From: Opisthorchis felineus
Lineage: Eukaryota; Platyhelminthes; Trematoda; Opisthorchiida; Opisthorchiidae
Reading direction: 5' to 3'
Assembly (NCBI GenBank): GCA_004794785.1
Contig: SJOL01010174.1
Coordinates: 356,596 to 420,595 of the forward strand
Length of the DNA: 64,000 bases
In this document: one piece after another, positions 20,801-35,800 of the stretch
How the letters are laid out: each line of letters begins with the position of its first letter
Numbering within the stretch: the stretch's first letter is position 1
The notes under the pieces: generated by a model
Databases searched by the model: none
Seen by the model: only the letters and a program-made list of their open reading frames with translations
What the model was told of the DNA's origin: nothing
Program-made: the position numbers and the translations under genes

Positions 20801-23800
20801 CAGTCCCAGTAAACCTGTCAGACTGGAGCAAGACTTCTGAAAGATTTGATTGGGTAAACCGTAGAAGCCAGTCACCGACTGAAATGTCTACCCGAAAACT
20901 CAGTAACTTTCCTTTTGGTCGACTGCATCAAATGAGTAGAAAAAAGCTGAAGGAATATGAATCAAACTCTGGGGACTAACTGGGGTTTACGAACTAGAAT
21001 GCAGAACTGCGAGTAGACGATGAATGTAGAAACACGTCAAATCACATCATCAACATACCAGTTCTGATTCCTGGGGTTACAGTGACGATTCAGACAACTG
21101 GTGGGGCTATATGCGTGTAGATGTTTTACTATAAGTTTTCAATCAGTTCATTCAAAGTGGCGATAAGGAACCGATTGTTGATTGTTGTTTACTTTTCAGT
21201 AAGAGACTTTATATTAGAGTGTACCGAAATGAACGCATAAAAGGCGATAGTTGGCTAATATTATTGCTTACAGGCACCATTAATCAGTCTGTATAACAGC
21301 CACTCCATGGAAATTATATTATGGGTATCCTCATCCCCGTGGATTCAAAGTAACTCATGGGTACATCACTCAGAACCTGGACTAAATGTGATCCCGTTGA
21401 AACACTTTTCTTTTCACCGATAGGTCAGGTGAACTGTACGTTATAACTACAAATTGGTAACAGTGGTTTTAGGTTATTACAGCGAAACGCAATTAAGTCA
21501 CAGACGTTGTCTCAGTGTTGTCTCAGTTGAACATCGAAACCACGGCGTTTACGCGCGGCAATTGCGCTACTTTAGGTATTCCGGCTGTTTGGTAAACTGA
21601 CTAGTATGTCTGAATCTAAATGTTGAGATTACTTTTCTGAGTGGTCCTGGTATGTTCGCCTGCCACTCAGGATACACCATATCCGGAATGAACCAGAAAG
21701 GGAAGCCAGGTTTCTGTATTTTTGCGAGAATATCTATTTAAGGTACCACTATACCGGGCGGATCCGAGGTATTGTAAATCACCTGTTCTATGACCCCTGT
21801 TGTGTCCTGGTTCTTCATTCTCCTCGATTTAGACATGTCAGCCCTGACCTTTTCCATTTGGTCCGTGTAGTCACGAGCTCCAGGTAGCTCAGTGATTAAG
21901 GCGGGAACTAACTGGCCGGAAGGTCCCTGGTACGAATCCAAACCTGGTATCTCGACGGCTTCTGCCTAGGCATGAGCGACCTGGATGTGTCACGGCCCTC
22001 ATGCATCCTTCGAGTAGTGTGGCTGTTGGCCGTTAAGCTGAACGCTCATTGTAGCCATACTTATCTATTAGAACATTTAAGGAATGTCGACACATTCAAG
22101 CTCAAAATATATTCCTAGAGGGAGAGGGTAAATAAGACGGAAGTCTCAAAATCAGCCACAACATTGGCCTGAAAAAATCATCCGGCTGAATGATTCTACT
22201 CTATTTTAGCTTTTAAGACTGTTACTACATTCTTGTTCCGTGGCTATCGTAGTAGATATGACAGGTTTTTCTCAGTCGGAGTGTAGCATGCCACGTAACT
22301 GAATAACTTGCAAAAAACCTTCGCAGTTTGTTTAAAATCAGCATATCTTATTCTATGAGTTACTGAATTCATACATGCTGCGGCTTATTTAGAGGCCATA
22401 TATTATCTATTGCCCTATTCCTCCAAGTTTTTATTACATGGAATTTATTACCATCCCCTCTTAGGTGGTAAGTGTTTCTTAAGAACGTTCGGCAAAACTG
22501 TTGTCCGAACTGAAATTTTGTCCTACAGATGAGGACAATCTGCGCCGAAATGTGGAAAAACAAAGCACAACTTTTTCACCTCATGATTTTTCAAAACTAC
22601 CCGACCTGCTTCCTTTCGGTTAGCAGTTATAGACTGTACCGTTCGGTTGGCCAGCAGCTTGATTCACTGGCAATTAAGCAGGGCATGATGCGAAGCATCC
22701 TTTTTTCATATGAGTCAGTGCGTGACCGTGTGTTGGCTGGCGGCATGCGTGAAGAATTCGTACATAAAAGGGCGATTCAACCTATTGGATTTTTTTCATT
22801 TCTGAGTAGGTTACTTATGGGCTGATGGTATCTTCTGATGACCTATCTTCATTCTGCCCTAAACATAACCTCAAAACCCAGAGCAAACGTACTAACGAGT
22901 ACCTCGAACGATCGCAATACAGCTTCCGGGCCATAATTTATGAATCACTCAAACTGATAAACGATAGATGATAGAATAATGAGTCTTGTGTCTGCCTCCA
23001 GTTTTCTCACGGAAGACCGCCAAATGAGTAAGGGTCCGAAAGAGACGACTTCTGTCAAGCAAGCTCAACTGACTTTTAAAAAAAATCCTACTCACTGTTT
23101 TGAAAGTAAGTAAAAATGCACAGTTAAATCCACAGTCTGGGTTATCATTATAGAAGGAGACCTGCCTTCATTTTCGTGATTTCTTTGTGCCAAAGTAGTA
23201 AAAGTAATTTGGCACCCGAAGTGTGCGGTAAATACTGATCAACGACTCGTGAATTGGTAACCGAAGCAAAAAGCTTTTCCAACAACCATAACTCGGCTTC
23301 CAGTAGGACGGTTCTACTAAACCGAGACTTCTTATGGGTCTTAAGTATACCAAGGTAATCTGCATTGATCAGTCCAAATTAGTGCGTAGGGCGAAAAATG
23401 GTTATCCAACCTGGGAGCTTAACTAAATAATTGATGCATCACCTGCCACAAGTTAAGATATAGGAAAGAATAAAACGAGAAATGGAAACAGTATGGCTGA
23501 TTCGATTTGTATAACGTGTTGATGACGCGAGCCAAACACCATAGCCGTATGGACTCCGTCGGTATTAACCATTCAGCTAGTAAGTGCTGGCAGTTTTAAA
23601 GTGATTTTTTTGGGTTTGGTAATTTGGCTCTGTTTCTTGACAAATGCCCAGCAATAAATCTACCGATTGTTACCAAACTTTTCCGAAAACGATGATTACT
23701 CAATCGGTTTCAAGCGTTTTTCACCAGGAAACAGAGTTATTAGGAGCCTTGCGTGTTAGTGTGCTTGGGTAAGTTTGCCTCGTTACTGAGAGAATCAGTA

Positions 23801-26800
23801 TGAATTAGTATTATTATTGTAGCCTATAACCTTCCTTAGTGACTTAGTAGAACAGTCATTTTCTGTTTGTGGCTCCTAGAAATACCTCTAATTATGGCCG
23901 TGTGAATTAAGTGGGGCTATGGTCTACTGTGATTTGTGGTAAATATTTCCAGGTAAAATAGAGACAGCATAATCATTGTTCAAATGTACGCTCCCTACTG
24001 AACGGAATTAGCAGGGTGGATACTTTTGGTGCACATGGACAATGTAGGCACGAGACATCGTAATGAAATCCCTTTATCCCTGAAGTTTGCGTATGCTTAG
24101 TGAGCACCCACATCCAAAAGTATCATCTTAGGACCTGAAATCAAAACAGAACCAGAAAGCAAGAGATTTCGCTCGCGCCCAAGGCAACTTCCCACAATTT
24201 ACCAAATAAAGCACTAACCAGACCTCCTACAAAGTAACAAAGGTATCGTTTACTGGCGTTACTGACCACATTAACACTAGAAATATCATACTGAATATTC
24301 TTATCTGATTAGTTTGACCTGACTGAGCATAGCTATTGGAAGCAGCAAGATATCCGGGATAAATAAATGGCTTCTGAATGTGCCTAAAGAGTTGAATAAT
24401 ATTCCTGGCAAATTCATGGAATATTGAGTAAACATCACCCTTAAAATCAGTCACCTTTGCAAGGAATGAGGTTTTTTGTGAGTACCATCTGAAATGGTGA
24501 GAAGAAAAATACCTAAAGCAAATTTCTAGACGTAACACACTACTCGTAAGGTCCCTGAAAACTCTTCGATAACCCACGACCGGTTTAACCATTCTTGTGG
24601 CTCATCAGATTGGCACAGTCCCCGTCCAAACCAAATTCGTGTGGAATTAGTTTTAACAGCACACAAACGGTGAAAAGTGGATACGGTTGATTTGCGATTT
24701 GGGTATGGTACAACCCAAAATGTAACCAGAACAGGAAAGCTCGGTTTCTTGACATTACTGTCAGGAAAATTTGCGCACCAGAATCGTCATTCCACCAAAA
24801 ATGAACAGCGACGAATCCCACACGGTCGATGTAAGTATTGCGTTTCGATGAAGACCATCATTTCATCCACAAGAAGTTGAAAGGCATCGATAGTACTGTA
24901 CTCCAATACAATGCGTAAAACACTGCCACCGTTAAGCAGTTTGAATGCGTCTAACAATTGCACGTTCCATTGTCACGGTTTCTCAACTCAGGGAGAAACA
25001 GGAAATGCTTTCGCATATATGATTGCTTGTTTGGTTTGGATTTTCGTCATTCAAATTCACTCATTAAGATAATTGTGCGGCATTCTAGAGTGCTTCACCT
25101 GCTGTTTATACGTCAGCGCATATGTAGACCCATTGAAACCTGAAGTGTGTTGGGGCTTCCAGGCCACCAGTCCCCTTTCACGAATAGATGTAAACAGCCA
25201 CAAGGGACCTAAGATCAAGCCCATTTCCCGCACCTGATTTTACTGTCCCATTATCGACGACTCCCCTTAGCAGGCCAGGCTGATAGATGAGCGAATCGCC
25301 GTATTGTTCGCTTAATACGCTTGCCTCTGCAGCAAAGAACGTAATACTGGACTAGCCATGCAAGGGCCGTGGTGAGTGAGCTGCAGACAAGCCATGGCAA
25401 ATCAATCAGTTCTTAGACTGGTTTAACGGACTTGAGACCCTGCCGTCCAGGGCTCAGTTAGGAACGGCACTGTTAACGATGCAGCTGCCCCACGCAGCAC
25501 ACCAGCTTTCCAGACGGGCGAGGTAAAATTCAGAGTGCAAGTGCAAAACTGCTTTATGGATATACATGAAAACAAAAGCGCAGGCCTTTGTACAAATAAT
25601 TGGGAAAGATTTGACGGAAGTCCTTTGCGCCACGGTGTGGTTTAAGGGTTCCTGTGTTACCGGAGAGAGGTCAACTTGGTTTGTTATTAGTTATCCAAAG
25701 CATCTTAGGCTCTATTTTCTACGGAAAGTGAACAATCATATCAAAGTTGACTGAATATATGTCTAGAAACATCTCGATGTCAAAACTACAACTTACTAGG
25801 GTTAAACTACAGTCAATCTGACAACGGTAAACGATGGAGGATATATTTATCGAGTTCAAAATACGATACTGATCTTGATGCAAATTTCTGAATAACTCCA
25901 CCAAAAGTTAGAACCAGCATGTTAGCTTTAGTCTTTGTTTAGTGGTTTTTGATTTGAGCTAACAATGTCAAGTTAATCCGTGTTTCAGAAAGATAAACCG
26001 TCCTAGTGAGTGTATCGAAAAGCTAATGGATTCTGTCGATTGATAAACAACTTGCTATCAGCTTTATTAAAGTAAAAGGAATATGACTGATCACGGTTAG
26101 TGGATGGCATGCTTGTTGCTAGCGGATGGACATAAAAATAACATTGCGTGATCAATGTTAACTAAGCCAGTACCCGCGCGATTAGTGGCTATCCCAAAAT
26201 AAATGAAATATGCACTTCTTATGTGGACAGACATTGAGGTACTATGTGGTTTATGAGGTCATAGAATGAACAGTGATCTGGTGTTCAGAATTATAGAGGT
26301 ATTTATTTGAAGCTTAAAGCTACTTAAAACCATTGTTGACACAAATATGCACCACACTTGGGTGGGTGTACAGAATGCAAAATGAAGAAACGGTACAAGT
26401 TTTTTTCCGAAAATGAAGGCAAGAGGGAAGACGTACAGTTAACTAAGTGGCGTGATGTACTGAAAATATCAGGGATCCACTTATTCCTTCTCTGTAAATT
26501 ACATGACCCCAGAGTCATCGTCAGTGAACCCTTTCAGAGTAAACGTCTACTAAGTCGCTTGTCACCAACCGTGTTCAACAGAAATTTATAAAATGTACCT
26601 CACCAATAATTTTCAGGAGGCGGGCAATAATCAGCAGAATGCAGAAACAGAACGCAGCTAACGAAGGAAATAAAGTCAGTTCCAGGATGATTGACGGACT
26701 GTATATGGTGTGCCTTAGTGCATTAGAAAATTTGGCACATCAAAAATGTGTCTGTTCTAGAATTCGCAGGTAATTTTCAAAATAGCGTCAAGATGTATGA

Positions 26801-29800
26801 ATTTGTATGTGTTCCCCAAATTAATTATTCGGTGAAGAAAACAAAAATGAAAAGTGAGGATTTTCAAGTACCGTTAGTGATCTAATCTTTACAGGGTTCA
26901 GATGAAATAAACGTGTTTCAACTTTAACCAGATTATGCTAAATATGAATCGTCAGTCATCACTGAAAAGAGGAGAACCGCTGTTTTACCATTTTTGACAA
27001 TCAAGACTTGTGTGAATCTTGCAATTCTCTGGGGCTAGAAACTTTACCATCGAACCGTGGTTGGTTGATGAGTAATGTAATCACACACAGATACAGGATG
27101 CTAGTCAATAGGCCTGCTGATGACGATTAGTGACGGGTACCCAAGAAGGAGGAATCGGTGATCTATGAAACATTTTTGCTTCTGAGTAAATTACTGATAT
27201 TTTACAGTTTGATAGTTGAAGAGAAAACCCATGTCTTGATCCGAAACACCCGAAACAGTAAGTCCTAATCCTCACAAAATATACACATTTATTGCTCACA
27301 CACTAGGCATGAGATGAGTTTTTACATAAGGACATTCAGCTGAGTCGACGCCTAGTTGTGTATCTCACGCAAACACTCAAGTGGAATACTTCTTAAGCCT
27401 TGTTGCATTAGGAAACCTGAGCTTCAGAATGATTCAGCAGAATACATTCAGATTTCTCTATGGTGCTGCTTTATTCTTCCATGAATACATAGTGACAGCA
27501 TTCACGGTTAAATATGATCTTAATTGTGGTGTTAGTTTTCGCATTACTAGAAGGTCAACTCAGAGGGATATCATGCCGCTCATTGTCACTCACTGATGAA
27601 GTATCCTTATGTCTCTCTTAGGACACTATTCGAGATATCAACGAAGATTACATGATATGAGATTGCAGGGTTTTGTTAAGAGAAGCCCGGTTAAATCGGG
27701 CACGGACCAACCGGCTCACGGGAAGAGAGCGTTCTCGTACCACGAACTTATCGCTAACCGAGATCATATTCGAACACTGAATGTAATCAGTGCGGGCTGG
27801 GTTTACTGTCAAGGCTACTCTATAATTATTCCTGTAACAATAGGAAGTTTTCATCCTGTTGTTCTTCGTCTTCTTATTATTCTGTTCTCATTCTTGCAGT
27901 GGAGAGAAGTGGAGGTTTTACTTCAACTAGGCTGGTATTTTGCCTGCAAAATTCAATCAGTGTCAGGGAATTAACACGAATTAATGTTCAGCACTTTCGC
28001 AGCATCTGAGTGATAGCTTCCAGGTTACTGGCTGCCTTGATTGACTCATCCACATATCAAATAATCTGAGTACCCGGAAGGCAATAAAAAAGTCACATTA
28101 GTTAATTCCGACCGTGGCCTGTTATCAGAACATAACTTCTAACAGTAGATGACACCTTAACTGTCTGTGATATCTTATAGCTGTACCGTTGATAGCTGCA
28201 CCCAAATGATGAGGTGTTTCTAGGGCTTCATGCTGAAGTTCGAGAAGCACAGGTCTCACCTAGCAGATAAGGCAAGCAAGGGTAAGGGTAAATTATCACC
28301 ATCTGGTTTTTTGTACGCCTCGTTATACGAAGTAAAAAAACAACTTTCCCAAGCATTTTGTCATAAGTTTATAAGTTTCTGGCTATGAGCTGATTCTAGC
28401 AATTTTCCACCCCTATATTGTTCGATAGTACCCGGCAGAAAATATGACCTCCTTTTAAAGGGGACAATAATAAGAAGCCAACCTTCGTCCTGAACTGTGA
28501 TAAATAGTTTGCCATCAATTTTCTTGTGACCATTGCAAATGCTCTTATCTAGGCTTGGGCAACCTGGCACCCTTCGGATGGCATGGGTGAAAGGCACAAA
28601 AAAAGTGTTACGGCTTAACGATGGCTACATTTTTATTTGCTGAGCTGAGAGGAAGAACGGCGCAAAGTCCCAGCAGGTGTACACAGTCACGCTACGTTTC
28701 AATCTCAGAGTTTGAGTCGATCACTCTCGAAGCTTTCTTGTCACCAATTATGGCTACCATCATTCGCCTATTATTATTAGTTTCACTTACTTCCTCCTTA
28801 AATTTTCGAATAAGACTTCTTTTGATTTCACCCCTATTCATGTATCCTCTGTGCATCAGTGCGCTAGACAAACGAGGACTGACCTATTTTAGGAGCCACG
28901 AATGACTGATATAGCTTTGGGGAATCCTATTGTCAGTCCGTGGTAATCTCCGGAATATGAGCTTGTTCATCTTAGTTCTTCAACCAACAGTCTGAAAGTT
29001 TCATGCGTTATCCGATCATCATTTGGGGGTTGAAACTCAAGCGTCTGATTGCCTACTGATAAAGAGAGAAGTTCATATAAGCAAGCTTTCTATTTATCCG
29101 TTCTTCCAAATAAGTAGCACAGCTGATGCAGTTGTGTGCATCTGCACATTCATTACCAAGGACTCATTAAACAACTTCTTGCAAAAACGTGCACATTCGC
29201 TCGAATTCGTTATATTGCTTAACATAATCAACAACTGCATAATAAGCACATGATGGTGGGAAATTAGTCCCAAATTAGTCAGGTTTGAAGCATCGCAGAA
29301 GCAAAAGGTTAACCTAATTGGTGAGACCTAACCTACTTGCCATTTCCATTTGAGTCACACGATAGAGGTGGCTACTTTTCCCATACAGATTCTTTTCAGA
29401 ATATTCCAAAATATGGTTACCACCATGATAAGTATTTTAACCATCCATTTTATTATGTGGATTGTTAACCCTGATGTGTTTAAAAGCTCGGTTTTTGACA
29501 AGGCCACAAAAGTCCCTGATGGTAAGAGCTCAGTCTAAGGAGTTAAGGCGATACAAAGTGAGTGTAAGTGTAACTTGTTCATCTCCGTATGCACTGCATA
29601 GCCACCTCATATGTTATACGCATTTTATGAACGGTCAAACTAAAAAAGTTGCAGCAAGACATGGAACTTTGTACAACCGTGTGTAAGGTTTTGCAGTGTT
29701 ACGTTCTACGTGTGACCCATCCCAACGTGATACTCTTAAACTGCAGAAATCGTAGACACATAGGCGGTTCTTTGCATCGCAATTCAATGAGGGCTGTCTA

Positions 29801-32800
29801 ACGTTGCTCTAGGAGACTGACCCATTTAGTAGGCACACAATCGAAAGTGATCACAAATACTGCGAGGAAAATAACTGCTGCCCTCAGCTTTCCTCCATTT
29901 TTGCTCTATCATAATTTATGCGTCATGTATTCAAGAAGAGAGGTATCACAGTGTTTCTGAAAGCACCCAAATATGTACTCATCAAGTGATGCACCCTCGT
30001 GATACTGTTGCTTCATTTTTGTTCGGTCGGGTTTGTTACTCTTCCAGAATTATAATAATTTCGTTTTGTAAATTTGTTGATCGACAAATAGACAAATAGA
30101 CCAACCCGTATTGTCAACCCGGTGCGCAAACGGTACAAAAATGTGGTTGCATACTGTGAATCTCGGGGAACTCTTGGTCACAAGATCTTTTGAACTGAAT
30201 GATTGTTTTCTGACGTACTCATTCTTGTTGGAGACAATCCCAGTATGATTCGGTAGGAATGTTAAAAATTCAAGACCGACTTATCTGTGAATTCTTTTTT
30301 GCAAGTCAAGTACGGAATAATCGAACAGGTTAGATTATCCTGAAAGTGCGGTACAACGTTTTGGATTGTCGCTTTGCTATGTCAAGTGTGGTCACAACAG
30401 AAACAGGTAACTTGATTCATTTTGACGACAAATGGCTCAGCCACTTTTTCAAATATTTCTCAGTGGACATCCAGAAACAGCTGTTGGACTCAGAATAGTC
30501 CAGAGTACAAGATGCGAAACTGCTGTCCGGAAAACTTGTGATTCGAATTAGGCTGTGAATTTTCGAATGCTGCATACGACATTTACGTCCTTATGCTGCT
30601 TTAGAGTTGCACGGTATCCATGAGTTGAAAGGGTGTGATCAGCTGAACAAGTTGATAGGATTAAATGTTGGTAGTAAAGATGGGCAAGTGTGCGTGCCTT
30701 AATTGTTGCAGTCATGTTTGCAACCAGCAACTCCTGAGCTTACTCAAGAACCAAGCAAACGCAGTGAAAGGTTATTACCTGAGGACTAGCGTAGTTTAGA
30801 ATATTAAAACTGCCGGAGTTATGCTCCTCTACGTTTGCTTTGGCACGAAGAGCGATTCTGTTCTCTAACCATCAAGGAAAGCGAAAACATTCCCATACCA
30901 AATCTATGCTGTGATTGAGTAAACGGTAAACACCACACAGCTGCTTCATTTTGGACGGAATCCAGTGACAGTGTCCCGAGAACGTCTGATGAGGTTCTGC
31001 TCCAACAAAACTGCCTGGATTTTTTTGAGTCCAATAAAACCAGGGAGACTGCTCTATACAAGGCACTGTTTCACCACATGTGTTTTTCGAAAAGGAATAT
31101 GAGTAAACGTGTGACCCTAGTATTGCAAAGTGCAGTTAAATGAAAACGGGAAGGCTTCTGAGCTAGACTTTTTAATGTCCGATAATGCTTCGTCATTTGC
31201 TACCCCTAAGCTGCTTTCAGCCGACCTGAAATAGACCTATACACCTCATGAGAGTGAGGAGCACAGAATATGAGATATTTTCCTATTCATTTTTCACTCA
31301 ATTCCTAACCCTCTTAGGACACTTGCTCCCAAGTGGAGAGACGACTCTGGTCGGTCCCCAAGACTATGAACTGTAATAAACAATCATGGAAATCAACAAC
31401 TAGCTCAAACGGTGTACTAATTTCGAGGCACATTTTGGTCACAGTCTTTTTTAGAAAAAGAACTCTCGGCGTACATAACAGTCGTCCGCACTGATTAGTT
31501 GACTTTTTTCGGGACGCGTAAATCAAACGGTTCTTTTGTATCAGTGGACAAACCGAATTTCAACTATCTACTGAGTGTGAGTATAGTAATGATACAGTGA
31601 CAATTCTGTCAGCTCGTTGTACCTAGTAAACTAACCTTATATACCATCTATTTTTTGTACCTCCCGTTCTTGACTATAATGGGTCTAACACCTTGGACCT
31701 TAAGGCCAATAAAGATTTTGGTACATGGCGTGGTGTTTGATTTCGTTCGACGTTATTCTGGGTGAATTTCGGTTTGCTGATACAGACGCAATTCTTTGTT
31801 ACAGTTGTATTCGGTGAAAATGCTTGGACTCGTTGCAAACTGTTTTACATTTTTTTACCTCAACTGTAATATGACGTTGAAAGAATACTGCAAAATGCTT
31901 GCTCTACGCAACAGCTTTCTCAAAGTTTTTTTCTGTTTGCCTTTTCATTGTTTTTTGTCAGATGAGACGAGGTTCGACAACTTTATTAAGGTGGTCCTTT
32001 CAGGAGAGAGTTATGTAGGCTAAGTTCTCGAGTGTTGTTCAGTAGTCAAAAAAGCACGATGCTTACCATCGGAGAAATCCGGATAAAACTACTTGGCCTA
32101 GATATGGCACTTCTGAAAAGCAGGTAAGGATGCCTTATGCATCCATCCACGTTGCAGACAACTGGACCATTGCCAATTTTTATTTTTTTCGACTTTGCAA
32201 GCATCACGCCTATGGAATTTCTCAAAGCGCACATCAGACCAAATTATCGCCACATTCCAATTCCCGCTGATAGCCTGCCCCGCGCACCTGTTCACATTAC
32301 AGCTTACCAGCATTGTTAACTTACTATAACACAAAAATATCTGTATGATAAAAGTGGACAATGTTGAGAGGCAGATTACAATGGCAATAAGAAATGTGTG
32401 GATATGGAACGTAAAAAATCTCGAATTTTCACGGGCTTGAAAATAACTCACTATGCCAGAACGGTGTGAATAGCTTGTCATTTATACTGTTTCCAGTCAG
32501 TATGACACGCTGTGATGTTTTCCTCCAAACTGCAAGGATGAGGAGTTTGAAAGTCCTGCAGCATATAGATTGGCTACTCGCCGTAATTCAGTATTGTCCC
32601 CAGAATATAATTCACCAGTCTTTTTCCGCATGTGGTAGTGCTGAGGAACACTATTCATTTTTTGCCTTGGAGGTATTTACTTTTAGGATGGAGAGTTCTT
32701 ACAGGATTGAAACATGAATGACAGGATGAGAGAAGCATAAACTTATTTCGTCGTGTTCCGACCTTGTAGTTTTAAATCAAGCACACTTGTGGACTTCACG

Positions 32801-35800
32801 AATTTTTTACACTACAAATGTTTACTTTGGCCAACCGATTAAATAAACGGTGATTAAGGAAAAAGCAGCTGTGTTGTAAGGGCTGTTGTTGTGTTTGTTG
32901 CTGTGAATAATAACAGGATAAAGATGCTTTAATTTCGAAAAATGCAGTCGTGTTCGTGTCGCATGCACATTGAAATTTACTCCAAGTCAAAGGAATAATC
33001 TGCTACTTTATCGTAAGGAACACTGTATAGGTGACTTTTTGTTGTCAGGGCAATTCACCAATAGGTATTCCGCGCACGAGGGCGGGCATTCTTGTCATTG
33101 GCTGCATCATTCGGCCATGAGTGGCTGGCCAGAAGCATGACTTACTCGCACTCGAACAGGTTGTCATTTCATCCTCCTCCAAACATTCAATCCGAGTCTT
33201 GTGATTCGGTGTTGCCTGTATCCTCAAGTTAGGGTTCATTGGAAGAAAGGCCTACAAGATTTGTGGAATTTGTCCTATTTCCATGCAGATTACTTGAAAT
33301 TTATAGATAGTTACAAGATTCTAAGGTTCATTTGAGATCCCCTCTAAACGGGAGGGCTGACTAGCCAAGCATGGCCGATTTGTGTAGTATTCTACGGAAG
33401 TTCTTGCCATTCCCGCAACACCGGTGGTTAAGTGGCTCTGCTATGAGCGCTTCATGGGTACGCAACCATCTATTTGATATTCAGACCAGTGTACCAGAAC
33501 CTGTAAGTGGTGTGCATATATGAGGTGTATATTGCGCTGAGATATTAGTTTTTCTTAGACTGCGTTACAGATTCACTCGTACTTTTAGCTGCATTTCCTT
33601 TAGCGATGTTATTTATTGTTGACGAAATCTGTTTAAGGGGATAATACTTTTGGGAAAAACGAAAAAGCTATTCGGTTGGATTGTCTTCAGATGAGACGGA
33701 GCCGGTGTTCCGCTGTTGGGCGTTGGTCTTCAGCAGCAACCGCGACAGTGATGAAAGCTTTTGCTTGCATCATAGCAAAACCTTAAGATGTTTACCATAT
33801 TTGCTTACACGTAATTAGTGCTTACATCAGAACAGCAATATGGGAAATCAGATACGAGTGTAGTTCTATCGGCTACTGACGATGAGGTTACTACAGATGT
33901 CCCATTCTAAGTTGTCTCGCTAGAGTTAAACAAGGACGTCAGTGAAATAGGGTGGTCGTTTGAGTAAAAAGAATGACTAAATTGGGAATTGATTCGTGGA
34001 CAAGTGACGCAGAAACTCATACCAACTACGTTAGCTCAAAGTTAGCAATCAAAGGTTGTCACATGATAAAGAACGTGAAATTACGACTAACCACGTTGGT
34101 CTGCCTATCGCACCATTCTTTCGAATATCTACCAAGTGCTAGCAAAATAGCTGTTCAGCTATGATACACTAGTCAGAAGGATGTCCCCTGTAAGTCCACT
34201 AAGTAAGACACTTTAATCCTTTCCCAAATGCACTGCACACAAACTTACAGTGGCTACTTACCATGATCAACAGGTCATTGACAGTCACATGATCCCCGCC
34301 TCCTCGATCTTCAGTAAGGGGATTTTTCATGTGAATGGATGATAGGGAAAACTACGTTTTTGTGAACTCTTTTATTCGTCAACTAGTGGAAATCATCACA
34401 TCAAAAACAGCCTTTTCTGCTGATTTACCAATCATGCTTGTGGAAACGCGAAATGAAAAAAGGCATTCGAAACAATAAATCGGCGTACAGTTAACCCAGA
34501 ATTTGTTTATCAGGTACATCCGAGCATATTAACCCTATAAATTCTTCCTGAGGCGCCAGTACAAATATCAATCGTGTTTCATTCCATTCCAGAGGAGATT
34601 TGTTTCGTTGTGTACACCAAGTGAAAGCACTGAAGTAGATGGAATTGTGGGCTCATGACCTGTCAGGGATGCCATTATCGAGCTTGGATACGCAACCTGT
34701 GTTCCTAACAATTGTTTACGAAGTATACTGCTTCAAACATATGCAGTGATTATGAGTTTTCAGTTACATGTGATCTGGTGAAATCGGTGAAAAATACAGC
34801 CAACCTGATATAATCAGCAGCAAGCTACAGTAGACCCTTAACGGTACACCGGGTGACTTTGTCTTCATGCATTACAAACCGTGTCCGGCTAACCGTCACG
34901 ACTTTGTCTAGTCTCGATGGGAATTGAAATTGCAAGTTAACCAGCAAGTTCGAAATGGAGAGTCGAGTATAAAAACGACGAAATAATGAATTGTGTTGGT
35001 GTAAGTGAAGTGGCATTTAGTTTTCAATTAACGAACGATGGGTGTTGCTGTCGGATTGGCTGAGTTAAAACTGGGGCAACCGCGCGCTGGGAGATGGGTA
35101 GGAAGAACACGTTGAAAAACTTCAACACTTATACTATTCTGCATTTTGAAATATTATGCTAAAATATAACTGTAATTCTTTCAACATTGTGACGAAACAA
35201 AAGGCAAATTGGATGCGCGCTTTAGCTTCGGCATCATTACGGTGATTTAAAGTGAGTGGACAGTCACGCAGTCGAGTATGATCGCGAGCGGATTTGTCAT
35301 ACTTTCCTCTTTAGAGACCACAACTGTCATTCACTGTGAAAGACAAGTAATGGGTCATGCAGTTTTTGCATTCTTCAACTTCTCACAGTCTCTACCGTCG
35401 GTATAATGGGCCCGCGTATGGCCAAATATTCGCGCCTCCATAAAAAACTGCAATTGAACATCATCTGCTGTGGTCTGCAGTCAGCCAATGTTATTCTAAC
35501 GGGCAGGTCGTTTTGTAGACGATTAATTTTGATAACAGTCATCGCAAACTTGCCTGTAGTTACAGAGGAGCGGATGGAGAGGTAAACAGTAGAATGAGGA
35601 TGAAATAGCCATTGGTAGTAGGCCGCATACTTTATTGACGGAACGTCCGTTTCCCTGGATTAGTGGCGTCTAGCAGCTCCATGGAAGAATACTGTCTCCG
35701 GAAGAACATCAGAGCACATATTTACAGTTGATTCGGGGATTAAAAACTGTTGTAGAAAGAAAATGCTTTAGGCACTGTATATTGTGTTGAATTTTCCGGA

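Noticed and set aside
33421..33470. tRNA-like GGTTAAGTGGC with GGTACGCAACC
   Set aside because: Spacing is too short for a tRNA, the B box is degenerate and there is no acceptor stem; it could be a decayed SINE but is not supportable.
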